DNA of 64,000 nt from Phoebastria nigripes (lineage: Eukaryota > Chordata > Aves > Procellariiformes > Diomedeidae). The stretch spans positions 809,305 through 873,304 of the forward strand of contig JAYKAV010002508.1 of the NCBI GenBank assembly GCA_035582835.1. Direction: 5' to 3'. Positions 20,601 to 31,300 of this stretch are shown here, in pieces. Numbering within the stretch: the first letter of the stretch is position 1; each line of letters starts with the position of its first letter. The notes under the pieces were generated by a model. That model did no database searches, had not been told where the DNA came from, and worked only from the letters and a program-made list of their open reading frames with translations. The position numbers were made by a program, and so were the translations under genes.

Positions 20601-23599
20601 GAGTATGTAAGACTACACAGTTGCACTCAATCTGTCTAAGTGCAAATAAATGCACAAAGAAAGGACCAGTGGAAAAACTCCTCCTCTTAATTTGTCACAC
20701 TTAGAGAAGTTTAAGTGCTGGTCTTCAGATAAGTTAGTCCAGTTCACATCAGGTGAGTGGGAGAAGATTCTAGGCCAAAGAGATTGAACTGATCACAACA
20801 TGAAGAAAACTTGACCTGACAAAACCAAAATCTGCCCTTATATTAGCTGCAGGATCAGTGACCTCAGTGATCTTTCCCCTTTCTCTCCAGTGATTTGCTT
20901 CATGCACCATGAAATGTGTATTAGTTTGACAGCCAGCAGAGCACTGAAAGATGGAAAACGAATATTGCAAATGTAAAGTTGTTGACTCATTGAATTGATC
21001 TGGCAAAGTAGATGTGTTTTGTCATGTATGTTGCTCTTTAAACTCAAAAACCATGAAATTACTTTAAGAAGACTCTGTGACAAAAAGAGATCTGGTTAGA
21101 CCCCTAATCACCCCTTTAATTTCTGATTTCTTTCCTTTCTCTCTTGTCCACTGTCCTTTGCTCACAGAACACTATTAACCAGAAGTCAGATGCTTGAAAC
21201 AGCTCAAAGCATTTGGTGTTTGCAGTAGAAACTTTGCTTCTGATCACTTGGAGTCAATGTTGTTTGCTCCTTGTCTTGCTTGAAGATAAAAGATTTTTCT
21301 AAAAGCAGCTGCCTGGCTAAGAACAGAACGTGGAGAGCTGAAATTCCAGGGATTAAACTGGATTTTCCCATGCAAGAGCACATATACAGTGAGATACATG
21401 CCATTCTGTTTACTCCTCTATAGAGTCCAGTGAAGACAGCTTCAAAAGCTCTCAGATAGCTCACATACCAGGAGAAGTTACTTCTCAGTGATGAATCCAT
21501 ACTAAATTTATCTCAATTCCAGAGCAGCAGTTTATAGTGCTATAGTTTATAACAGTTTATATTTTAAAAAAGAACCTTCTTTCCTTGCCTTCTGAGTCTT
21601 AAGTTTCACTTGGGAAACTTCTCTCAACAGCTCTGTTTTTTTTTTCTCTTTCAAGTAAAATCACGAGCTACTGAAAGGTCCCAGTTTAAGTTCTGTGGGA
21701 TGCAGGGCCCCCCAAATGGTCTCTGCAGAAATGACTCTTGGAAAAGGCCACATGCCTGCTCTTTTATTTGATTTCCTCCATGAGAGTAGAATTCCCACCA
21801 CAAGGACAGCCATGGGCTGGAGGGGGAAGGTACCATACAGCTCTGGAAGACAAATAGTCAAAACGTTAATAAGCTTAACCTCAAGGTGATGGGAGGGAAT
21901 ACAGAACTTAATGGGTACACGAGGCAGATGATAGATAAGGGTACAAGTTGTGGGGATGCAATAAGAAAGGCAGACAAAAAGAAGAGTATGGGGGACATCA
22001 TTGTCTTCTACTCTGTGAAAGAGTCCATGTAGTTAGTGGATGCTACCAAAAGAAAATCTGCCTGGGTACAGGATATAAAAATAATAGGAAGAGGCCCTAT
22101 AGTCAGATAACATAATTCTAGGAAGTCTTCTGGAATGACTGCTCTGAAGCATTTTCATTCCCCAGTGAAACAGGTGTAAGATACATGGAGGATTTGTAAT
22201 CACAGAGGTTTCTCATCATTCTCAGACTGTCAAACTGAGCATAGAGAAAGGAACCTGCAATCAGACTGAGTATGCGACTGGGCTGATATCTTTCTGATAT
22301 GCTGTTTTGGGGGTGGTTTTTTGTTATTTTAAATAGTTGTCAAATATATTTTGTAAAATGGGTACCCAGTAGTAATAACTGGAATGCAAAATGGCTTTGC
22401 TTATTTTCCTCCAATTTCTCCTCTGAGACTTAGGCCTGGAATCAGATCACTGTAAGTGGACCTTTTTGGCCCATGTAGGCTCACAGGGTTCCCTCTTCCT
22501 CCAAGTCCACTGACTTTCATGGATTTTGAAGCAGGTGCCAAGAATATATCAGTTATAGGTCAAAGGTATTCATTTACAGATATGTGATGTTTCAATGTGC
22601 AGAGCAGTTTTGGCGGTTCTAGGATGCTAGCAAACTTCATTTAAGAATAAATTTAAAAATAAATGGTTTATTAAAGAAGTATTGTCAATAGCTTCTCCCT
22701 GAAAACAAAACAAAAAGATTCTTTCATTTCTTCTGAAGACTCTAAGAAGAACCTGTAGGTTTTAGGGATGTGGGTAGATTTCATACAGATTTCCATTCTG
22801 ATGCGTAGGTCTGTCCAATTCATGTCTGAGCTGAGTGGGAGTTCTTGAACGTCATGGTAGGAGACATACGTATATAGTGTAAGTGCCAACACACTATCCA
22901 GTACAGCATGTGTAAAATACGTTGGTTACATGATGTCAGTAGGTACGTGGTTAAAGATCACCAGCTCTAGTGCATGTTTTGGTCTATATGACATTGCAGC
23001 ACAAACAAAAGTTATGCATAAAGCTGATGTAAGAAGTGCAGTGGAAATGCAACCATTTGTTTCAAATCCTGTTCCCAGCTCTGTAGTGACAGAAAGCATT
23101 TCTTTGTTGCAGTCCTGAATAGTGAACTTTGAGTAAAAGGAGGAGAGAAGAATTGTAGATTTGTGTACAAACACTTCTTTCTTAGGAGAATCCCTGAGAT
23201 GTGCAGCTGAGTAAGCTAGGATGAAAGTCATGAGTCAGCTTAATCAAGAGAAGCAGAGACAGCAGAAGAGGTGCAAGCAGTTTGGGGAGCCACACTGGAA
23301 TTCAAGGTAACCTTTTCAGGTCTGGAAAAAAAGACCAAAAAATTAGGATGTAATTCAGCAAGGAAATGTGTGTGGACTTAAACTCATATAGTTGCCAATT
23401 TTATTCTAAATGCAAGCTGGAAAATGGCTGGTGAAACAATGTTTCTGTAGAAAAGGATCAAAGAGTTACACTGGGGTGCAAATTGACCATGAGCCTGCAA
23501 AATCATCATAAAATGGAAAAATCTAAAGTTACCCTGGGATGTATAAATAACTATGCTGAATTAAATATCCTTGAAATAATCCTTCCTACTGAGCATAAA
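17616..23599. other. Six-kilobase non-coding stretch, nothing recognised
   Basis: AT-rich sequence without recognisable repeats. Several frames of 60-100 codons (for example 17784-18041 plus, 21204-21500 minus, 22926-23231 minus) have no splice-site or family support. A T-rich acceptor-like tract before 21658 is not followed by a convincing donor. Confidence 0.45.
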
Positions 23600-23790
23600 C
23601 ATGATCTTTGCTGGTGCACACTGTCTCCAGGTCAAGAAAAATGAGCGCAGATTGGAGGAAGTCCCCATGTGAGCAACAAGAATAAGGCTCAGAAAACATG
23701 CCTTCTGGGCAAGAACGAAAGAGCTGGGTTTGCTTAGTTTGAAAACAAGTGTCAGGAGAGTTTTGATGTCAGGCAAAGAGGAGGATATCA
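23600..23790 (+). mobile_element. Degenerate CR1 fragment (first of a stack)
   Basis: The run GAGCTGGGTTTGCTTAGTTT near 23720 matches the CR1 ORF2 segment that encodes [12 protein letters not shown] residues, and the upstream 100 bp resembles the preceding CR1 part in weak form. A second copy of the same ORF2 segment occurs about 180 bp downstream, so this is a separate insertion or an internal duplication. No open frame remains. Confidence 0.45.
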
Positions 23791-23849
23791 TTGTTTTGGG
23801 ACATTTTGGAAGTGGGATGAATGCTGGAAGACGTTTGTGAATGGAAGCA

Positions 23850-24266
23850 AGACCAGCAGAGGAACACCAAGGTGATTCATGATGTAGGAGAGAGGACGAG
23901 GAAGTTGGGTTTGTTCAGCTAGGAGAAGAAAAAGCTAAGAGGGATATTATTGCTTATCTCCTGTTATCTATTGGGTGGTTACAGACCACAGCAGGTCACA
24001 TTCTTGTTTCTCAGAGGTGCACAGTGTTAGACATAGTTTGCAGCAAAGAAAATTCCAACTAGATATGAGAAAAAGAAGACTCATAATGAAACCCATCAAA
24101 CACTGGGAGAGGTTGTCCAAAGAAATTGTGGAAATTTTCAAAGTTCAGCTGGAGAAAGCCCAGAGCAACCTGATCTAGCTTTCAAGTTAGCCCTGTTTTG
24201 AGCAGAAGGGTAGACTGCAGACTTCCAGAAGTCCCTTCCCACCTAAATATCTCTGTGATTTTATGA
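23850..24266 (+). mobile_element. Old CR1 3' fragment with eroded ORF2 end
   Basis: GAAGTTGGGTTTGTTCAGCT (near 23901) begins a match to the CR1 ORF2 C-terminal region and continues to the CR1 3' end. Frame 24041-24178 still shows the family pattern: RKRRLIMKPIKHWERLSKEI corresponds to the [16 protein letters not shown] block of CR1 ORF2. It ends with CTTCCCACCT...TCTCTGTGATTTTATGA, the eroded CR1 terminal octamer repeats. CR1 elements usually lack target-site duplications, and none was seen. Confidence 0.75.
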
Positions 24267-24289
24267 AAAGAAAGTCAGGTTAGAAATCA

Positions 24290-24500
24290 GGTGTCCTTTT
24301 TTAATGGTAAGATTAGGAAGAGCCTGAAATAGACTGTGTGGGAACAGTGAGGTGTCTCAACTGCTAGAGGTTTCCAAGAACAGGGCAGACTAACATCTAT
24401 CAAGAGTAGTCTAGAGAGAATAGTTCCTAATTCAGAACAGAAAAATGGTCTAGATGATATCTTACAGTCCCTTTCAGCCCTGTTGTCTCTGATTCTCTGA
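24290..24500 (+). mobile_element. Third CR1-like 3' fragment
   Basis: CTAGAGGTTTCCAAGAACAG and GGTCTAGATGATATCTTACA followed by TCCCTTTCAGCCCTG...GATTCTCTGA follow the layout of an older CR1-type 3' end (gene body, then 'ctagatgatctt..ggtcccttccagccc', then ATTCTNTGA units). It is diverged and has no coding frame. It sits just 24 bp after the previous fragment and 270 bp before the LTR. Confidence 0.6.
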
Positions 24501-24764
24501 GAAAGGTAATGAGGATGTATTTATCCAAACCCTCATAGCTTTGACTCTCTCTTTGGCTTATCTATTTGTCCTAGCTATAGAGAACGGCAAAAATAGTTTC
24601 TAGACTGAAGTAGTGAATGCCTGATAGTGACCCCATACATTTCATTGGATCTCGGATATGTGGGTTGAATCATAAATTTTCAGGCATTGGGCACCTTTAA
24701 ATCCTGAGCTGCAGAAATTAAGCTATGAGAGGGACAGCTCCAGCTTTTCTTTGCTTATGTTTAA

Positions 24765-24769
24765 AAGAC
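24765..24769. repeat. Target-site duplication, left copy (AAGAC)
   Basis: AAGAC directly precedes the LTR's terminal TG and is repeated exactly at 25338-25342 after its terminal CA. A 5-bp duplication is typical of ERVL-class integrases (ERV1 gives 4, ERVK gives 6). Confidence 0.85.
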
Positions 24770-24989
24770 TGCCCCAGTTTCAGCTGGGATAGAGTTAACT
24801 TTCTTCCCAGTAGCTGGGGGGGGTGCTGTGTTTTGGGTTTGGTATGAGAGGCGCGTTGATGGCCCATTGGTGTTTTGGTTGTTGCCGAGTGGGGCTTGCA
24901 CTGGGAACTTTTTGGCTTCCCATGCTCTGCCAGGTGCATGGGAAGCTGGGGGTTGGGGAGAGCATAGCTGGGGTGGCTGACCCAGCTGG

Positions 24990-25034
24990 CCAATGGGGTA
25001 TTCCATACCATGTGACGTCATGCTCAGTATATAA
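24990..25034 (+). promoter_or_regulatory. LTR U3 promoter: CCAAT, CRE, TATA
   Basis: CCAAT at 24990-24994, the perfect CRE TGACGTCA at 25013-25020 and TATATAA at 25028-25034 form a compact RNA polymerase II promoter. It is intact and could drive plus-strand transcription into the flank at 25338 and beyond. Confidence 0.75.
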
Positions 25035-25199
25035 TTAGGAGGCGTGGTCCGGGAAAGGGAGGTCTCGTGTCGCGGGATGGGCTATGTGTCGGTCGGTGGG
25101 TGGTGAGCAGTTGCATTGTGCATCGCCTGCTTTGTATATTCTATTATTGTTGTTGTTACCACTGTTATTATTACTGTTCTACTTTGTTTTATTTCAATT

Positions 25200-25205
25200 A
25201 TTAAA
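25200..25205 (+). terminator. LTR poly(A) signal ATTAAA
   Basis: ATTAAA lies about 170 bp after the TATA box. It is followed by CTGTTTTTATCTCAACC, the usual R/U5 boundary context in this LTR family. Confidence 0.6.
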
Positions 25206-25337
25206 CTGTTTTTATCTCAACCNGCGAGTTTTCCTACTTGTGCCCTCCTGATTCTCTCCCCCATCCTACCGGAGGTGGGGGGCGGTGAGCGAGCTGCTGC
25301 GTGGTGTTTAGTTGCTGGCTGGGGTTAAACCACGACA

Positions 25338-25342
25338 AAGAC
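25338..25342. repeat. Target-site duplication, right copy (AAGAC)
   Basis: Exact match to 24765-24769. Confidence 0.85.
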
Positions 25343-28300
25343 TTTCCTGTCTTCAGAGAACAGGTCAACCATATGAATGGAACAATCTAAGGAGACAGAT
25401 TGCAAACCCCATCATTTCCTTTAGTTGGGGTTGACGGTAGTGTGAGAGTTGGGAACATCAAGACTCAAGAAGCAGGCTTGCTCTTAAGTTTGTATTGTGT
25501 TAATTAATTACCCTAATAATGCAAATCCTCGGAAAAGGAAAGAGCTTGTAATCTACAACCATATAACTGTAACACACAGTGTTAATGGTATGCACCAGAG
25601 GTACATTTGCTTCCAATAGGATTTTTCCAGTGATGCCTGTTTGTGTGTGTTAAAAAAAATGCCTCAATACTTAGGGTCACCCTGGTATTCCAGGAGGAAA
25701 ACAAAACAAAATCCTGGTTGAAACTATATCAGAATGCTGCTGACCATGTGGGAGAGGTTGCCTGTTAAAGCCAGAAAAAAGACAATATTGAAATCATCTG
25801 AGGATTACCTGAACTGCTCCCCTACCCCTGCATGCTGTCCCATGTGCCAGAGGAATAAAGCAAGATAACTGATTGACAATGCAACTTCACTTATTCATTT
25901 TAAAAGGAAATAATGCCCTGTTAGATTCTTGCCTGCTTGCATTTAAATAACGAATACTTACGAATACTTACAGTCTCAAGATCAAGGGCTGCAATCTTCT
26001 GTACAGAGGAAACCATCTTTATTTTAGTGATGAAAAGAAACAGATGTTCTCTCCTTTATGCACTAATCTTCCTGTATGTTCCAGAAAATTAAAGCTTGGG
26101 GAGTGGAGTTGGGGGGGTGAGTTCTTCTCCTGGGAGAGAAGATTCAACAAAAATCACTTCAAGTAGCTTCACTAAAAATTATTTGTCTTTTTATGGATCA
26201 GTAGCTTGCAGGCAGATTGCCTGTTACTTTTCCAGAAAATTAACAGCTTGTTTTAACAGTTCTTTATTATGCAACCTTTTTGTATCCATCTCCTCTTGTG
26301 CTGTTCCCAGTTTCATAGGGGCTATATTGTGTAAAAGCAATATTTTCTCTGCTGCCAGATTATGTGTAATTTCTACTGTGGTTGGGTGCCAAGTGTTCTT
26401 CACTTTAGGAGGAGGAAGGCACATTCTCATCTGGGATTTATTCTTATTCCACTTCTTTTGTGCACTTGAGATGAAAGACTTTTGGAATTAAATTGAGAAA
26501 TTGTGTATCTGAAGAAATCAGGCAATTCTAGGCTAACTTGGATCTAATTTTTGTTTTTATCATATAATGTTTGATCTAATCATATACAGGTAGAGTATCA
26601 CACTTCCAGTGGCCCTACAGGGAGACTTTTCTGAGTGAGGCTTTCATCTGTTTCCTGAGTTTTTGTATGGGTTTAAAGTTTTGGGTTTGTGGTGGGTTTT
26701 CTTGTTTGGTTGGTTGGTTGATTGTTGTTGGTTTGTTTTGGCATTTTGACATGTGGCTTCTTTAAAGAGTTGTCCTTCAGATCCCTTCTGACATCCACTC
26801 AAAGTATACTCAAGTTTGCGTTAAGAAATAGAAAACTGGCCAGAAGTTAGGGAACCTCAGGGTTGTATTTGCCTTGTGAACAGCAAGGAGTCTATGCTTG
26901 CTGAGGAAGCACCAAAGGAGGAATTCTACCTCCCAATTTTCTTTTTTTCTCTGTTCAAAATTAGTTATCAATGTAGGTGTAAAACACTGAACCTATGGTA
27001 ATGGATCTGAGAGGACACTTGGGCCTTTCTCAGTCATGTATTTGTCCTCAGAATTCTTTAGGGTAAGGCGGCATAAGGTAGTGCAGGTGGAGTTTCGCAT
27101 TATTGTGCCATGGTAGTGCATGGGAGATCAAGTGACAGCTTGGAGGCCAAAACTTATGCAGAGATGTTTCAAATGTGGGGCAGGTTAGTTGTGACCTTTC
27201 TGCTTCTGAAAGGCTCTGCATGTTCAGAGTTTGGTCATTACCAGCTATGTCATCATCAGGTTTAAATTTATTTTGGGGTCGGAGGTCCAAACACTGTGTG
27301 TCTTGTTGCAATACCTCAGTAGCAGTGAGGCTAACTTAGATCTTACACTGATGTAGGTAGGCAAACTTAAATAGGACAGCAAGTAATCTATCAGGTGCAG
27401 CATGACTGCAGCAAAATAACTTACAGTGTGAGCTATCTCGCAAGAGGAGTGTGTGCAGGTTATTTTGCTGATAAACATGCCATATTCAACAGTGGAGAAA
27501 TGGTCCCAGCCTCTTCCATGAGTAGTAACTGTCAACCACCCATTAAAAGAAGAAGGAAGAAAGCCCATATGCATCTGGAACTCCCTTGAATGTATTGTTC
27601 CTACTTTGGAAAAGACCGTTTCTATACTTGGAGCTTGACAAAGCTGGAGATAAAAGTCTGAAAAGGGGGAAAGTGACAAATTTCCCTCAGCAAATTTAGA
27701 AACAGAAAGGAAAGTTACAAATACTTGAAAGCTGACATTACCTGCTTGTCTACCCACTGGACAGAAATATGAAAGCTACTTTGTGGAAAACCAGAGCAAA
27801 CTTTCTGCTATATTTTGGTATACTCTTTCTTTCTGACCACATTTCTGATTTTTCACTACATGTGCAGGAATAATAAGGGTGTGCAGGCTTCTACGGTCAC
27901 AGGAGTTTGTTTCTGTTTCCGTACATCTTGTCTGAACATGACCGTGTGAACTTCATGAAAGTTATGGTCATGATTTTAAAGCGTAAACAGATAAACGCTT
28001 TCCATGTTTCCATCCCCCTGATTTTAATACAGACAAGTGACAGGAGGAATTGGTTAGTACAGTGGTGTTGGGATGCTGCATCAAAAGCTGATCATGTTTC
28101 TTCAATATGTTACATGATGAGGCATTGCCATCATGACCTTCAAAGCAAGGTTATAACATGCAGATGCATACATCTTGACTTGTGAATTAGTGTTGTGATG
28201 GCAAAGCTAGGTTTCAAGGGCCTTTGAAATTAAGCTGACTGAGACCTGCTTTTCTTAAAACCAGCTGTTGTGCTGCACTGTAGTCACCTTTGTTGCTGAT

Positions 28301-31300
28301 TCTAATCAAAAGCATTTGCAATGATACGTGATATAGCCTGCTAATGTTTTGGAGAGGTGAAAGCCAAAGGCTGGTGTGGGGTTTCAGTTAAGTGATTTCA
28401 TAAATTAACTTTAATGTGACCTGTAGTTCCTTTGTCAAATAATAAGTTAGCAAATGAATTTGACTATGTATTATCTGAAAGATGAACGCTAATGTTAGCA
28501 TCTGAATGGGACCTGGAAACCTGACAGGTTTTTATTGAGCTCCAGGCTTCTTATCATATCTGGTGAATAATTTATTTCCTGAAGGTGGCTATGGCAGAAC
28601 GACTGCATAAGCAGACATGAGACAAAAACAGAGACATTTACCTCATCCCATTCTCACCTTAAAGTGTGTGTTCAGATAAAAACAAGACTCAGAAACTAGT
28701 TTCCTTAAGCGTTCAGTAATTCACAGCATCTTGATGCAGCCTTCCACATCACTGTGCCAGAGAAGACAGCAGGGTACAAGGCAAAAATGCCGGTGTTTGA
28801 AGTTGAGGTGGGTATAGTTTCCTACATAGACAGCACTCTGCTGTACAGTGAGCTCATGAGCCCACTGACAAGGGTGTGCCAGGAGATTTACTTCATGCAT
28901 GTGTCATCATTATCCCATCCTAGATAACAGGCAGGTGAGAACAGATACAATGTGGATGTGGGAATTGCACATTTGATTTAATATAATATTGATGTGTATA
29001 ATTTTAATACATAGTTTATGCAGCTGTTGCCCCAAATTCTTGCAGGTTAACATAGCAGAGTGAACTAATCATAATCTGGGAACATGATCAGAATAGGCCT
29101 GTGGAAAGAAAAGGATTGTCTTTTCCTTCTGCTTGTGGAACATGATGACAAATGCTTTTACTAAGAACTAAGCTGAGATCACAGAGTTTCTTTTTAGAGT
29201 GTGCATCAGGCAGGAGGAGCCAGGTGTCTGGTTCTGATCCAGGTCTGACCTCACTTTGAAAAGCTATGGGGCTCAATGGCCATTCTCAGGCCTAATCAGC
29301 CTTTCAGCATGATGTGGTCTGTTGCAAATAACCTCGTGCTTTCTGGAAATCACTTAGTGAAGAATTATTGAATGATTTTCTCAATGAGATCAAGGAAAGA
29401 AAATGCTGTTAAAATGCATAAATAATTGATTCTATTGCTTGAAAATTCCCACTGAAACTGATGTCACAACTAAGACCAGTTTTTTATTCAGAAAGTAAAA
29501 TGTCAAATTAAACACAACTCTATTGATACACCAAGAAAATGGTTCTTGGTATAATGCCAACATCAATAATTATAAAGGGGAGGCAGCAGGCTAAAAGGCA
29601 TGGCTGGCAGCAGTTTTAAAATATTTGTCCTTGGTGGGACCAGAGACTGATTTAGTTTAAATTTAGATTCCAAAGAAAACTAACATCTCAAAGGGCATAT
29701 CATAAAACTTACTGTTTTATTTGTTGCAAATCAGAACAAACAAGATACAATAGAACAAGCTTATATTGGCTGTAAAATACTGTAACAGTGCTGCAGTCAA
29801 ATGAGCGAGTCAATTCAGTTCACAGTGAGTGAGGATTTAGCCTAATAAATCACAAGAAGTGGGAAGTGAAAACAGTAATATGAATTTATGAAGGCACAGA
29901 TTTGTTTAACAGGTACTCCCCCAAGCAGTTCCAAGCAAAGCCTCAAAGGCTTTTATCCAACGTGAGCCTTTATGATGAATAGACACTGGTCTTTTCATCT
30001 GCTGGTGTTCTCAGGTGCAACCCCTGTACAGCCATTGAAAGCTCTTTGACTTTTTTCTGGTTGGGACTTATCAATGGCTACATAAACTATCACTGGTGTC
30101 AAGACATGACACTGGCATTTCCAAGGGAGTTTTTGAGGCTTTTGCCATGCAGGTGATCCTAACAATCCCTTCTGAATCAAAATGCTTTTAATCTCTATGG
30201 TGGCATTATACAAAGTTACATTTGAGCATCAGTTGGTTCTTAGTGGTGGGAGAAAGGCTTGCAGGGCATGGTTCTGCATGAGGAAAGATGGAGCATTGGG
30301 TAGATTTCAGGTCATAATTGTTTGTGGGAAGTTTCTACATGAAACTACTGTCCTGTCTTTGAGGAAGAGCTCATGTTTTCAAATCTCTGTTTGTCAGTGT
30401 CTATGAGCATGTGGTATGTTCTAGACAGTTCCACAAGATGAAGAAAAGACATTTAAATCAACGTATTCTGCCTCAGTTATGGCTCATCTCTTTATGATTT
30501 ATCTCAAAAAGGAAGCAGGTCCTGAGTGTGGAGGGTCTCCAAGCAAATATTAGCTATTAAAGTCTATTGAGTGGAAGTCTGCTTGTAGTTTATCAAGTGG
30601 TCATACACTTAGACCGTTAAGGCAGAATCTATTGCCAGTGGGTGATCTAAACATTTTCTGGCAGATCCTGAGAGAAATCAATATGACTAAGGTTTGTGAA
30701 CGAAAAACTTGTTGGCTCATTCAGAGTTCTCCAACCTGTAGTGCATGAGCCAGTGACGGGTCAGAGCACAAACATGGGCTGAGCTGCACTGAAAACTCAT
30801 GAGTGGCACAGGTGAGAAATACCTCGAGCAACCCAACTTGTCAAAATAAGCAAAAGAAAGTTTATTGTAACTTCCTGTTTATTGTAACTGTTCCTAGTGC
30901 TGCAGCCTGCTCGTAATACAGAGAACAAATTGCATAGGTAGGGAGCTCATCTCTGGGGCAGAGACAATAATGTCTCTGGACACCATGGAGATGACAGTCT
31001 TTGGGACCAAGTCCGACAAGACTGTGAGGTGCAGTGGATGATCTTTCCTAACCATTATTCGATAGTTCCACGCTCTCAAAGTCATGCCTGTCCAAGGAAT
31101 AAAATAAATAATGGTTATCCTTTCAGGGCTAGTGCGAGACTCTTCCATGCAGCATGCTTTTCCAAATGTATTTTGTCAAAATTTTGCCAGAATGTCTAGG
31201 AAATAAATTTCTGCAACTCTTCTACAACTCCTCTTAGGAAGACAGTGTCCAAGTGGGGATTCTTGGAGGAACTGATTGCCTAGTAGCTCCCTTATAAAAT

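Larger units (their letters stand above)
24770..25337 (+). mobile_element. Solo LTR of an avian ERVL-type endogenous retrovirus
   Basis: This is a 568-bp element beginning TGCCCCAGTTTCAGCTGGGA and ending GGGTTAAACCACGACA, so it has TG...CA ends, bounded by AAGAC duplications. The body has U3 with CCAAT, CRE and TATA motifs, then a T-rich (TTATTG)-type tract, an ATTAAA signal and a GC-richer U5. I recognise the sequence layout as a widespread avian LTR family. The 5-bp duplication supports the ERVL class. No gag, pol or env sequence adjoins it, so the internal part was lost by LTR-LTR recombination. The intact duplication and strong consensus match suggest a moderately young insertion. One N lies at 25223. 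Frames inside it are chance. Confidence 0.9.

Noticed and set aside
24718..25328. Several open frames of 70-97 codons
   Set aside because: All lie in the ERVL LTR, which is non-coding.
27245..27757. 170-codon minus-strand open frame
   Set aside because: No recognisable motif, no good acceptor or donor at its edges, and ordinary AT-rich composition; a chance frame is the simplest reading.
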